Assembly: GCF_001456025.1 (NCBI RefSeq)
Contig: NZ_LMTZ01000091.1
Coordinates: 62,001 to 126,000 of the forward strand
Direction of reading: 5' to 3'
Length of the DNA stretch: 64,000 nt
From: Mastigocoleus testarum BC008
Lineage (GTDB): Bacteria > Cyanobacteriota > Cyanobacteriia > Cyanobacteriales > Nostocaceae
The notes beneath the pieces were generated by a model. That model was given only the letters and a program-made list of their open reading frames with translations. It did not search any database and had not been told where the DNA came from. Shown piece by piece: positions 1-9,582 of this stretch (position 1 is the stretch's first letter; every line of letters begins with the position of its first letter). The translations under genes and the position numbers were made by a program.

Positions 1-274
1 TTGCTTCTCCCGAACGATTCATATAAGTCAGTGGTTTAAGTAAACGGATTTTTTCACTTCCGAAACAAATACCTTCCCCATATTCCGATTTAAATTTACG
101 ATTTTGCGCCAACGAAATTTGCCAGTATTTCGATAAAGCATCAATCGCAGCAAAACCAATGTTATGGCGTGTTTTATCGTATTTTGGTTCTGGATTTCCT
201 AATCCGACGATTATTTTGGGAATTACTAATTCTTTCTTAGTTGTTTCACTCACTTTTATGCTTTCATTGGTCAT
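1..274 (-). CDS. pth: Peptidyl-tRNA hydrolase, N-terminal part (cut by window edge)
   Basis: Read on the minus strand from the ATG at 274, the frame stays open to base 1 (about 91 residues), so the 3' end lies outside the window. After about 18 extra N-terminal residues the translation gives IVGLGNPEPKYDKTRHNIGF, the N-terminal signature of bacterial Pth; its His is the catalytic residue. The later RLLKPLTYMNRSG block is also typical of the family. Pth is a cytoplasmic enzyme that cleaves the ester bond of peptidyl-tRNAs released from ribosomes, recycling tRNA. The gene lies downstream of psbO on the same strand, separated by about 450 bp that contain a hairpin. The family call is firm; only the start is uncertain. 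Confidence 0.93.
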   Translation of the reverse strand, partial: MTNESIKVSETTKKELVIPKIIVGLGNPEPKYDKTRHNIGFAAIDALSKYWQISLAQNRKFKSEYGEGICFGSEKIRLLKPLTYMNRSGEA

Positions 275-554
275 AGATCGATTTTCTTCGCAATAACTGT
301 ATTTAATTAATGTTAATTGTTTGGGGAGAAGGTTTAAATATTTAAATAAAGCTTTCTTTAAATAATCGTGAATTAATTCTCACGAGGACACAATGGAAGA
401 AAATTAATCTTTAATTTCTTTATCATTATTATGAGTCGAGTTGATATTAATTATCAGTATTATTAATTATTTGTATGGGAGGTTCGCACACTTCAAATGC
501 ATTGATTATAAATTCAAACTAGCGTAAATTTTATACTTATTTTTAACAGAGTAA

Positions 555-604
555 GAGGGAACCACACAATCAAAAATTTTAGGCAAAATTTTTTAGGTTC
601 CCTC
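555..604 (-). terminator. Nested hairpin between psbO and pth, possible psbO terminator
   Basis: Positions 555-563 (gagggaacc) pair with 596-604 (ggttccctc) over nine bases. Inside the loop, aaaaatttt and aaaattttt form a second stem. The structure starts about 120 bp past the psbO stop. No U-run follows on the minus strand, so it may be a processing or stabilising hairpin rather than a classical terminator. The rest of the 275-723 gap shows nothing I can identify. Confidence 0.4.
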
Positions 605-723
605 CATTACACAACCAAGTTCTAATGAAGTTGGAGAATTTCGGCTAGTTTTCTTAAAAGAAGATCCAAAGAGTAAATCACTACTCGTTAATATGCTAGG
701 GATTCGCTGTTCCCATAAATTAA

Positions 724-1557
724 TTAAGCATCAGCAGATTCTACAAGACCGTAAAATATACCTTGAATTTTGACTTCCTTAGGATCACCAGCACCTAAAT
801 CTGTATCAGAAGGCTGTTCGCTGATAAAGGTACCAGCAATTTCGCCAGTGTCGCTGTTGACTTTAGAGATAGACAAAGACATTTTTCCATCTAGAACTTC
901 AGTGCGCTTAACATTTGCACGAAGTAATTCTTCATCATCTGCTTGGGCAGGAAGAGCCACTGCATTATCATAACCAGTAGCAACACCACGACCTTTGGGG
1001 TCAAGGAAAGTTGCACCACGATATGAAGGAACTCGGAAAGCACCTTTAAAATCAGTTGAAGTATTAATACTGGTTAATCCAGGTTGTGTTTCACCTGTAA
1101 AACCTTTAACAGTAAAGAGGAAAGGTATACTCTCACCACCAGGAAGTTTTACGGTAGTTGCTTGAAAGTCAAAACCTTCTCTTTCTTTAAAAGTTAGACT
1201 ACCATCAGAATTAATGATTAAATCGCCTTGAATCTGATCCAAACTAGAAGTCTTACGAGTCAATAATTTTCCGGCTACAAATTCAGCCTCTTGGCGTTTG
1301 TTTGCGGGTTCTTCTTTGACAAAGTAATTTGTTGGCTGTAAACAAAGTTCTTTAATTTTATAAGATTTGCTCGAGTCAATAGGAATTGAACCCCGACTGG
1401 TTTCTGATAATTTGGGACATATGTTTGCTAAGCCTGTATTTCTAATTTGGTCATAGCTTAGTACATCATTGCTTCCAGCTGTTGGACCCTCGCTACAAGC
1501 GGTGAGAAACCCCAGACATAAAGCTAAGACAGCAACAAGTAAAGTGCGAAACCTCAT
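724..1557 (-). CDS. psbO: Photosystem II manganese-stabilising protein PsbO
   Basis: 277 residues from the ATG at 1557. A longer frame could start at a TTG at 1575, but the ATG has GAGG six bases upstream. PsbO is the 33-kDa extrinsic lumenal subunit that stabilises the Mn4CaO5 cluster. A hydrophobic signal peptide (residues 1-20) ends in LTAC, a lipobox-like sequence. The mature protein shows the conserved opening LSYDQIRNTGLANICPKL, the two Cys that form the PsbO disulfide (ANIC and KELC), and the barrel segments GGESIPFLFTVKGF and FRVPSYRGATFLDPKGRG. Length and motifs fit a complete gene. Lipidation of the signal-peptide Cys is possible but untested. Confidence 0.96.
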   Translation of the reverse strand: MRFRTLLVAVLALCLGFLTACSEGPTAGSNDVLSYDQIRNTGLANICPKLSETSRGSIPIDSSKSYKIKELCLQPTNYFVKEEPANKRQEAEFVAGKLLTRKTSSLDQIQGDLIINSDGSLTFKEREGFDFQATTVKLPGGESIPFLFTVKGFTGETQPGLTSINTSTDFKGAFRVPSYRGATFLDPKGRGVATGYDNAVALPAQADDEELLRANVKRTEVLDGKMSLSISKVNSDTGEIAGTFISEQPSDTDLGAGDPKEVKIQGIFYGLVESADA

Positions 1558-2440
1558 GGTCAACCTCAATGTCAAAATTTAATATCTAAGTTGTCAAATT
1601 ACTCTGCTAAACATACTTAAACGTATCATGTTTGTCCTTAGCAGGGTGTAATACCCAATTTTTATGGCTATTTAAGCCAGATCATACGATTTTTTTTAAC
1701 TCAAAATCAAAACATCATGCCACCACTTGGACAAAGTAATATGGTTTTTAGTTGAACGATCGTAGACGTACTAATTTTTAGCTTAATACTCAAAGGGTGC
1801 TGAAATAATAGGAATTTATGATTTTATGGAAATTTTGGACCAGCATTTTTTCACAGTTAATTGTTAAGTTTTAAAACTTAAGGCTAAAATCTATTGTTCA
1901 ATAAAATCCGTTAAATCTCCTGCTGCCTCAATAAAGTATCATAAGCTACTTTGTTCTCCGAGTCTGTTTCATCTAAATGAGAGCCAAGCGATTAGTGAGA
2001 TTGATTCTTAGAGAAAGCTGCTGGTTACAAATTAGTTCCGTTTCACTCTCTAAAATTTTCTTAATTATCTAGAAAGAGTGAGTTAAAAGTCTTTATTAAG
2101 AGATAATGAGAGTTATAAGCAGAAAATAGTTTTTTTATCTATATAATCAGTAATTTGGGCTATTAAAAGTCTTTAAAGGGTAAATATAAGTCAAATATTG
2201 GCAATACCTGTATTCTTTTGATTTATAATCATGCTTTGTTCTTCGCAAATTTGAGTATTTTGGATTACAAAATATTCTGAGTTTTTAAATCAAAGGTTAA
2301 AATTTAATTTTTTATTTGATAGCGCAATTGGGATTTTATATATTTCTCTGGTTTTCTATTGCTGGAAAAGCTCATGCAAGCCCTAACAGAATAATCGAGA
2401 TTAGTAAATTTTTATTAATTGAATTGACAGGGATACAAGT
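1558..2440. other. Intergenic region, psbO / small unknown gene
   Basis: AT-rich sequence between divergent genes that must hold the psbO promoter and that of the 2441 gene. No RNA gene, convincing repeat or open frame was seen. A short gggt/accc inverted repeat near 1644-1655 is too weak to interpret. Confidence 0.5.
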
Positions 2441-2746
2441 ATGTATGTAGATAAAAGTTTTGAACGTGAAAATTTATCTCAAAAACTGCAAGAAATAACT
2501 TCTGCCATTGGTGATGCAGTTGAATTTTGCCAAGGAGATACTATTGCACTTTTAAGTTTGCTAAGAAAGTTAGAAATGTTACATCGTGAGATCTGCGATG
2601 AGGAATTTCAACGGAGTTTACCCGATAATCGTCATGGACTTTATGCATTATTGCGTGAAATTGAATCAGAGGGAGGATGGCCTTATATTGAGAGGATGAG
2701 GCTGAAAGATTTGTTGTCAAATTTAGAAGCAGAGTCTTTCGAGTGA
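2441..2746 (+). CDS. Small conserved-looking protein of unknown function
   Basis: 101 residues from an ATG, mostly helical by composition, acidic, with no signal peptide or membrane segment. It contains patterned hydrophobics (ALLSLLRKLEMLHREICDEEF) and a Gly-Trp centre (EIESEGGWPYIERMRL). I do not recognise a family. The initiation region lacks a strong Shine-Dalgarno sequence. Codon use looks like that of its neighbours. The stop lies 52 bp from the end of the convergent WD40 gene. It is kept because an open frame of this length with coherent protein composition is unusual in this AT-rich DNA. Confidence 0.6.
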   Translation: MYVDKSFERENLSQKLQEITSAIGDAVEFCQGDTIALLSLLRKLEMLHREICDEEFQRSLPDNRHGLYALLREIESEGGWPYIERMRLKDLLSNLEAESFE

Positions 2747-2798
2747 AAAGCCTCCTAAAACAAAATCAAATACTTTGCCATGTAAGGAAGTAAGCAGA

Positions 2799-5700
2799 TT
2801 ATTTTATACCTTGGCAAAGATAACGATCGCTAGGGAGAACATTGTGGTTGTGGTTCAGGTAGTTGTTTACCCATCCGCAACCGCGTACTAATAGGTTATC
2901 TAAATCCAAATTCCAGAGAATAATCTTATTATCATCGCTTGCGGATGCTAACGTGTTTCCATCGGGGCTGAATTTTACGTTGAGAACCCGACTTTGGTGA
3001 CCATTAAGAGTTTTAATTAGCTTACCATCGCGATTCCATAGTTTAACTGTATTATCAAAGCTGGCAGCAGCTATAATCTTGCCATTAGGGCTAAAGTTAA
3101 CAGCATTTACGCTTTCGCTATAACCTTTAAGTAATTTTTTTAATAGGGTTCCATCTCTTCGCCACAGGGCGATAGTATTGTCCCAACTGGCAGAAACTAA
3201 TAAATTATCGGTAGGACTAAAACTTGCACTCAATACCCAACTTTGATGGGGAAAAGTTTTCAATAATTTACCATTACGCTGCCAAATCTTCACTGTTTGG
3301 TCGTCGCTAGCAGAAGCTAAAACTTTTCCATCCGGGCTAAAAATTACCTCATTTACCCGATCTTTATGACCTTTGAGAGTTGTAATTAGCTTACCTTTTA
3401 TATCCCAGATTTTGATAGTTTTATCTTGACTTGCTGATGCAATTAACTCCCCGTCCGGGCTAAAGCTGACGCTATTAACATTATCACTATGTCCTACAAG
3501 TGTGTTGAGCAAAGAACCATCGTATTGCCACAGTTTAACTGTATTGTCATTGCTCCCAGATGCAACTATTTTCTCCTTTGGATGGAAACTAACGCTTTTT
3601 ACTAGGTCTTTATGTCCTTTTAAAGTCTGATAAAGCTTACTTTTTAAATGCCAGTCTTTCCGTGCTATTTGCCAAAGTTTGACCGTTCTATCTTCACTTG
3701 CAGATGCTAGCATTTTGCCATTTGGGCTCCAGGAAAGATTTATAACCCCTTGTTTGTGTCCTTCAAGAATGGGTAGTTTTGATGAGGTCAAACTTGTTAA
3801 ATCCCAAAGTTTTAAGCTTTTATCTACACTTGCAGAAGCCAGTACTTTACCATTGGGACTTAAAGATAAACTAGTCACAGTATCACCATGACCTTTAAAA
3901 GTTTCGATTAATTTACCATTGGCAATATTCCAAAACTTAATTGCATTCTCCTCACCACCGGAAATTAAAGTTTGGCTATCGGAGCTAAATTGCAGGCTAA
4001 AAACTATATCAACTTCGTTTAAGGTTCGATGGGGAATAAATCGACTATTTATTTGGCTGTTATTGAACTGCTCATTCTCTGTCCGCCAAATTCTAACTTT
4101 TCGATCTCGACCTGCAACCGCCAAATATTTACCGTTAGGACTAAAAGTGACAAATGTTGTTCCTTTTGGACGTTTCGGTAAAGTTTTGAGCAAATTACCA
4201 TTACGTTGCCAAATCTTTACCGTTCCATCTTGGCTTGCTGAAGCAATTAATTTAGCATCGGGGCTAAAAGTCACCCAGTTAACCCATCCTTGGTGTCCCT
4301 TAAGAGTTTTAATTAGCTTGCCGTTACTTTGCCAAAGTTTAATGGTGCCATCTTTACTTCCAGAAGCCAACATTTTGCCATCTGGACTAAAATCTACAGC
4401 ATAAATCCAATCTTTATGCCCCTTGAGGATTTTGTGGGGTTTGGAGTCAAATTTCCTACTGTTTGGATTTAATCGCCAAAGTCTAACTGTTCTATCAAAA
4501 CTAGCAGAAGCAAGAGTTTTTCCGTCCGAGCTAAAACTAACACTAGTAACACGACCGGTATGACCTTGAAGAGTTTGGCTGAGGAAACCATTAGGATGCC
4601 AAATTTTAATACTTTTATCCCGACTTCCTGACGCCAATAATTCTCCATTAGGACTAAAGCTGAGATCCCAAACAGCGTCTTTGTGTGCTTCTAGACGGTT
4701 AAGTTCTTTTACGCCGTAGATTGCTTGTTGCAAAGCTACCGCTACCCGCATCCTAGTATCTGCTTGTACCCCTGAAGATTGTTTTAGTTCTCGCCAAGCC
4801 CGCAAACTTTCTAAAAGAGCATCAAATTCTTTATTATTGGTAAATAAAACTTCGCTTGCAATGGTTAAGCTGGTAATTTTGAGATTTGTCTCGCTACGTT
4901 CGGCGCGTAAAGTTTGACGAAATGCTGCTCTTTTTTGAAAATCAGCTTGCCACCATAGCCCACCAATACTTCCCACCATTGCTGCTAATACCATTCCAAC
5001 TACACGTGCTTCGCGCAGTCTGGTGCGTAATATTAAATTTAATCGGTCTTGAGAACGTTTATGTGCTAATTCAGCTTTGGTTTTCTCAAACTTAACTTTC
5101 TCTAGTTCTGCACTCACCCCACTATTATTTTTTCGCCGAATTGGAGCTACTAAATAATCATGGACTAATTGATAGCGATTGCATGCATAGGGCTTACGCT
5201 TATCGCCTAATTCAGTAGGTACTTGTAGAACTAATCCACTGCCGACCAGTATTTCTAGAATTAATCCCAAACTGGTGGGAGATACCATTAATATCTCTGT
5301 ATTAACATAATCTTGATCGCTTTGGTCGCTAAATTCTATTTCACCAGAAGAATCTACACTTTCCCATTCTCCGCCAAGATCCAGTTCGCTTGCAAATTCC
5401 TGTAGTAGAGCACCGATCAATTCTGTTTTTGTTTTTAGAGGTCGCGTACCTTTCTCATCGGTTAATTCAAAAAGTAATTGCCAACTTAACCGTTCGTATT
5501 CTTGACCGCAATCCTTAATCACTTCTTCCAACCAGCATTCTACTAGTTTTGCCGAACCACCACGCTGTCTATATGCTTCAATTGTTGTAATATTGTCGGC
5601 TTGAATTTGAGCCCCTACTATTTGTAGTTCGATGGGGTGGACTTGTGAGTCATCAGCAGCTAGCTCTGCGACTAATTCTGCAATCAATTCATCGCTAATT

Positions 5701-7943
5701 TCATAATGGGAGCGTTGAGTTAAGCTATGAATAATTTCGATTGCATCGCCAGGAGAAAATTTACCAATGTAATAGCGAATATCTTTATCGAGAATATTTC
5801 GATTAATTACTCCTAGATCGTAAACTTTTTCACCTTGGTAATTACTGTAACGCTCAAATTCCAAGAGGTAATGTAAATAATCTTCTCTTAGAGAAAGTAA
5901 AATTTTCACAAATGGGATATTTAAACATTCCCCAAATAATTTATAAAAGTCATATCTTTTCTGACTAGTTTTACAAACAAAGAAAAATTCTTCAAACTGG
6001 TCAAAAATCAGAATGATAATGTAATTCTTCTCAGATAGTAACTGGATTTTCCGAATAACATTGCTAGGGGAAACTTTTAAACTAAAACCAACTGTAATAT
6101 CTGTCTGGGCTATAGCTCTATCTAAATTTTTGGAAATAGCTTCTAACCAATCAGTGTAAACTGATATAACAATTGGTAAAGCTTGACGGTCGCCAATAAT
6201 TTTTTGCTTGAGTGCAGGTACTAATCCAGCTTTCAAAATTGAACTTTTCCCAACTCCACTGGGACCGTGGATAATACTTAACTTGCAGTCAGCGCGGCTA
6301 ATTCTCTCAATCAATCGATTAATGTCCTGGGACCTACCGGATGCGGTAATTTCCGGTGCAACTTCTTCTAAAGGGGAATCTATATTTTGAAATGGTAAAA
6401 CTGGATTCACCCGATAGCGTTGTGGTTGTAATTGACTTGCACCAATAAAGGCGCGAAAGCCATACTGATGTTCTATTTGAATTTTTTCTTGTTTGAGTTT
6501 AAAAGCTTGAAGATAATTATGAAATTGGCAAAAGTAAAGCGATCGCAGTTCTTCAATAATTTCTAAATAAAGTGCTGGTTGGTATTGTAACTCGCAAACT
6601 ACTTTTGCCCATTCTAGATTATTTACTGCTTCGTCCCATCGGTCTAAATTTCTTTGAATGCGTCCTAATAACAATAGATACCAGCTTTCTTGTTGACGCG
6701 ATGCTTTAGGAGCAAATGTTGCATGGGAAATTGCTGTATTTACTAATTCATAAGCTTGAATCCAGTTAGAATCAGAAATTGCTGTTGCAGCAAGGAAACC
6801 ATAATCTTGAGCTAATTGTGCTTGATCGCCGTAATTTTTGTGTAATTCTAAGGCTTTTTGAGCCAGAATTCTTAATTCTTCCCAGGCTTTTAAGCGTTGT
6901 AATGTTTCACAAACAGGGATAATAAACTTAGCAATTAATTGTGGTTTATCAGCTTTTTCTAAAACTTCCAAACATTGGCGAAACCAATTAAGTGCTTTTT
7001 CTCCATAAATTCTATTAAGTGAGGGACGCAGATCGGCCATTCGGCGATAGCATAATCCCAAATGAAATAGAACAACAGCTAGACGACCGGAAGAAAAACA
7101 AGAATTTAAACTCAATGATTCTTCTTTTTTTTCAGTTAATAAGATTGTTTCCTCATTAACTTTTGACTGCCAAAACTCTAAGCTATGTTGATAATGAGTT
7201 AAAGCATCATCAATTTGATCATTAACATATTTATCCCGCCCCAAAACAAACTCTAAATTTGCTGATAATTCTGGTTCTAAGTTAACTCCATATAGTCGCA
7301 GTAAATCATTCCGAGCAGACTCAATTTCTCGACGATGTGGAGAACTAGGATCTAAATCTAAAGCTGCATTTGATAAAAATTGTTCTGTACCTGCAGCTAA
7401 TATAGTGTCTAACAAACATTCTGTTTCTTGTCGAATTAGAGTGATTAAGTCCTCTTGGGACATTTCAAATTTTATTGTAGTTGCAGCCCAACTTTTAAAA
7501 TCAGGAGCTAATCGCGATAATAAAGTTGCAACATCATTTTGTAACCACAATATAACTGGGAAAGGAAACTTGTCAGCATAGACATCTCTAGCTTGATTAA
7601 TACTAGTTAATAAATCTTCCAATGCAAGATTAGATTCTAAACCAAAGACTATTACTGAAGTTGGTAAAGAATCTGAAGCCACAGCAGGATTATCTAAAAA
7701 CAATTCTGAAATTATTGCCTTATGTAAAGTTGTGGCAGAGGATGGAAGGAGAATTTCTCTTAAATATATATCCTTAGTTAAATTGCGAATATTCTCTACA
7801 ACTTGTTCGCGTAATTGTTGATAGTTACAGCGCACTAAAATTAGTGAGAATTGACTTCGAGAAAGTTCAATCGCTCGGATAAGCCTTTGTAGGGAATGCT
7901 TATTTGGAGCCACACTTGTTTCTGTAATTTCCCACTCTCTCAT
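2799..7943 (-). CDS. STAND NTPase with degenerate N-terminal NTPase-like domain, TPR-like helices and 14 WD40 repeats
   Basis: 1714 residues. Order of parts: residues 1-185, a domain resembling a STAND/AAA core without a P-loop (strand FSLILVRC then a non-GKS loop; SVIVFGLESNL at the Walker B place; FPVILWL and RLAPDFKSW further on). Residues ~200-500, helical TPR-like repeats. Residues ~540-960, an intact nSTAND-type NTPase with Walker A GPSGVGKSS (~560) and Walker B IIILIFDQFEEFF (~645). Residues ~978-998, a hydrophobic segment (VVGMVLAAMVGSIGGLWW). Residues ~1085-1690, 14 WD40 repeats, enough for two seven-bladed propellers. STAND proteins are switches in which a repeat sensor controls NTP-driven oligomerisation. 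No nuclease, protease or other known effector domain is visible. The partner NTPase lies 214 bp upstream on the same strand. Confidence 0.85.
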   Translation of the reverse strand: MREWEITETSVAPNKHSLQRLIRAIELSRSQFSLILVRCNYQQLREQVVENIRNLTKDIYLREILLPSSATTLHKAIISELFLDNPAVASDSLPTSVIVFGLESNLALEDLLTSINQARDVYADKFPFPVILWLQNDVATLLSRLAPDFKSWAATTIKFEMSQEDLITLIRQETECLLDTILAAGTEQFLSNAALDLDPSSPHRREIESARNDLLRLYGVNLEPELSANLEFVLGRDKYVNDQIDDALTHYQHSLEFWQSKVNEETILLTEKKEESLSLNSCFSSGRLAVVLFHLGLCYRRMADLRPSLNRIYGEKALNWFRQCLEVLEKADKPQLIAKFIIPVCETLQRLKAWEELRILAQKALELHKNYGDQAQLAQDYGFLAATAISDSNWIQAYELVNTAISHATFAPKASRQQESWYLLLLGRIQRNLDRWDEAVNNLEWAKVVCELQYQPALYLEIIEELRSLYFCQFHNYLQAFKLKQEKIQIEHQYGFRAFIGASQLQPQRYRVNPVLPFQNIDSPLEEVAPEITASGRSQDINRLIERISRADCKLSIIHGPSGVGKSSILKAGLVPALKQKIIGDRQALPIVISVYTDWLEAISKNLDRAIAQTDITVGFSLKVSPSNVIRKIQLLSEKNYIIILIFDQFEEFFFVCKTSQKRYDFYKLFGECLNIPFVKILLSLREDYLHYLLEFERYSNYQGEKVYDLGVINRNILDKDIRYYIGKFSPGDAIEIIHSLTQRSHYEISDELIAELVAELAADDSQVHPIELQIVGAQIQADNITTIEAYRQRGGSAKLVECWLEEVIKDCGQEYERLSWQLLFELTDEKGTRPLKTKTELIGALLQEFASELDLGGEWESVDSSGEIEFSDQSDQDYVNTEILMVSPTSLGLILEILVGSGLVLQVPTELGDKRKPYACNRYQLVHDYLVAPIRRKNNSGVSAELEKVKFEKTKAELAHKRSQDRLNLILRTRLREARVVGMVLAAMVGSIGGLWWQADFQKRAAFRQTLRAERSETNLKITSLTIASEVLFTNNKEFDALLESLRAWRELKQSSGVQADTRMRVAVALQQAIYGVKELNRLEAHKDAVWDLSFSPNGELLASGSRDKSIKIWHPNGFLSQTLQGHTGRVTSVSFSSDGKTLASASFDRTVRLWRLNPNSRKFDSKPHKILKGHKDWIYAVDFSPDGKMLASGSKDGTIKLWQSNGKLIKTLKGHQGWVNWVTFSPDAKLIASASQDGTVKIWQRNGNLLKTLPKRPKGTTFVTFSPNGKYLAVAGRDRKVRIWRTENEQFNNSQINSRFIPHRTLNEVDIVFSLQFSSDSQTLISGGEENAIKFWNIANGKLIETFKGHGDTVTSLSLSPNGKVLASASVDKSLKLWDLTSLTSSKLPILEGHKQGVINLSWSPNGKMLASASEDRTVKLWQIARKDWHLKSKLYQTLKGHKDLVKSVSFHPKEKIVASGSNDNTVKLWQYDGSLLNTLVGHSDNVNSVSFSPDGELIASASQDKTIKIWDIKGKLITTLKGHKDRVNEVIFSPDGKVLASASDDQTVKIWQRNGKLLKTFPHQSWVLSASFSPTDNLLVSASWDNTIALWRRDGTLLKKLLKGYSESVNAVNFSPNGKIIAAASFDNTVKLWNRDGKLIKTLNGHQSRVLNVKFSPDGNTLASASDDNKIILWNLDLDNLLVRGCGWVNNYLNHNHNVLPSDRYLCQGIK

Positions 7944-8000
7944 AATTTAAAATAGAGCTTTAATAAAATAAACTTAGAAGTTATCAATTAAAACTTACAA

Positions 8001-8060
8001 AAATTTATGTTTAAAAAATTTATGTTTAAAAAATTTAGATTTAAAAAATTTGAATTTACA
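8001..8060. repeat. 15-bp tandem repeat, four units
   Basis: Four adjoining units: aaatttatgtttaaa twice exactly, then two diverged copies. They lie between the NTPase gene (ends 8158) and the WD40 gene (starts 7943), and so in the leader of the WD40 gene if the two genes are co-transcribed. Confidence 0.85.
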
Positions 8061-8157
8061 AAAATGAAAATATAGCATTCTTTAGTCAGAAAGCAGAATT
8101 ATTCATCAACAATCAACGATTAATAATCAAAAAGTTTAAAATCAGGTTGAAGAGATT

Positions 8158-9507
8158 TTAAGATTGGGGGACACTTAGCATACGTTCTTGTTGCCAAGAA
8201 AGTACTTTTTCTGATTCTGCAAGGGCTGGACTAATTCCAAACCATCTCCCTTGGGGATCGCGATATTCAAATACAAACATACTTCTGAGTAATCTTTGAT
8301 ATTCAGTTTCGCCTCGGACTGTTTGTTGTTCTACAACTTGAAATAATAATTCCCACTCTTGATCGTCAATTGCTAATAGCAAATCATCTCGATAATCTTT
8401 AATTACAGCTTCCAAACATGCTTGAGAGAAAGGTGGATCTTGCCTTTGTAAGCAGCTGTAAAGTAGACCCAATAGATTACGAATGTGACCGCCACTTACC
8501 CGACACAGACGATCTAATGTCTCCAAATTATCGAATAATTCGGTAATCAGAGCAAATCTTGCATTCCAAGTAATATCCGGAAAAGCCCTAGCTAATACCA
8601 ACTGGCGTAAAAGAGACATTCCTGGTTCGTAGTCACCACCAGAACGTTGACGCACCCTTACCATTGGTAATACTTTTGGAGCTATTCCTCCTCCGAGGCG
8701 ATTTTTTAAAGTCTGATACTCATTAGAAAAAATCAATCCTAAAGGGATAGTATAAACAACATGACAATTGAGCCTGCGTAATTGTTCGCCCCGATCAATA
8801 AATAAATACTCTGGTTGCGATCGCCCTGACGGCATTGGGCGCATGTCTACCCGATCTAAGTTATCAACAATTACAACTAATCCTTTTTGTCCCCTAAATT
8901 TAAGTTGCTTAATGGCTTTCTCTAATACTTCTTCGTTAATGGCTTGCAAAATGCTGTTGGTACGAGGCTCCAAATATTGTCGCAAGTGGGTGCGTAAATG
9001 TGGACTATCCTTGGTTTTTGCAGTAATCTTGGCAATTCCTATAGAAAGCTCAGCTTCCGAAAGCTCTATAGAATTATGAAAAAAATCTCCAATTTCCTTA
9101 AACAAGTTACTGAAATAACCTGCTGTAATCTTGATCCCAACAGCTTCTAAGCTAAGGCTGACTTGACGTGCCACACTCAACAAAATATCGCTGATATCAA
9201 TATCTGCCATGTCCAAATCTTGGCTAGACTCAAAGTAAACTACGTGAAAACCCGCACTTTCTAATTCAGCTTTGAGCCTTTGTAGCTCTGTAGATTTACC
9301 ACAACCAATGTGCCCCGTAAATAACTGACAGGTCGGCTCATCGGGAGATATACGTGCGATCGTCCGTTGTAGTTCCTCGACTATTTTGCAACCTCGAACA
9401 TCGGAAAAATCTATATAGTATTGTCGGTCGGCAACATCGCCCATAGCTAGCGTTTTGCTAGGATTACAGGCTTTAAAAAAACGTAGCAAATTAAGTGTAT
9501 GTCTCAT
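8158..9507 (-). CDS. P-loop NTPase, partner of the STAND/WD40 protein
   Basis: 449 residues from an ATG. Walker A is GHIGCGKST (~residue 65), preceded by CQLFT; Walker B is GLVVIVDNLDRV (~215), followed by EYLFIDRGEQLRRL and a sensor-like strand CHVVYTIPLGLIF. A GGHIRNLL motif near 345 resembles the sensor-2/lid part of AAA or KAP-like NTPases. The protein is clearly paralogous to the one at 21870-23204: the same blocks occur in the same order (STEL, SGGH-RNLL, EPG). It is soluble, with no membrane segment. Genomic pairing suggests it works with the downstream repeat protein, perhaps as an NTP-dependent partner of its inactive NTPase-like domain; this is inference. No precise function is known to me. 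Confidence 0.8.
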   Translation of the reverse strand: MRHTLNLLRFFKACNPSKTLAMGDVADRQYYIDFSDVRGCKIVEELQRTIARISPDEPTCQLFTGHIGCGKSTELQRLKAELESAGFHVVYFESSQDLDMADIDISDILLSVARQVSLSLEAVGIKITAGYFSNLFKEIGDFFHNSIELSEAELSIGIAKITAKTKDSPHLRTHLRQYLEPRTNSILQAINEEVLEKAIKQLKFRGQKGLVVIVDNLDRVDMRPMPSGRSQPEYLFIDRGEQLRRLNCHVVYTIPLGLIFSNEYQTLKNRLGGGIAPKVLPMVRVRQRSGGDYEPGMSLLRQLVLARAFPDITWNARFALITELFDNLETLDRLCRVSGGHIRNLLGLLYSCLQRQDPPFSQACLEAVIKDYRDDLLLAIDDQEWELLFQVVEQQTVRGETEYQRLLRSMFVFEYRDPQGRWFGISPALAESEKVLSWQQERMLSVPQS

Positions 9508-9540
9508 GTAGATGCAATCATCACTTGTAACTAATTTATA

Positions 9541-9582
9541 AGTGTTCGACTATAAGCGTTCGACTATGAGCGTTCGACCCCC
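9541..9582. repeat. 14-bp tandem repeat, three units
   Basis: Three units built on agcgttcgactatg, starting at 9541, 9555 and 9569, just upstream of the NTPase start at 9507. A promoter or operator role is possible but unproven. Confidence 0.8.

Noticed and set aside
3919..4404. 161-residue plus-strand frame inside the WD40 gene
   Set aside because: It is the antisense shadow of the repeated WD40 codons and has no independent features.
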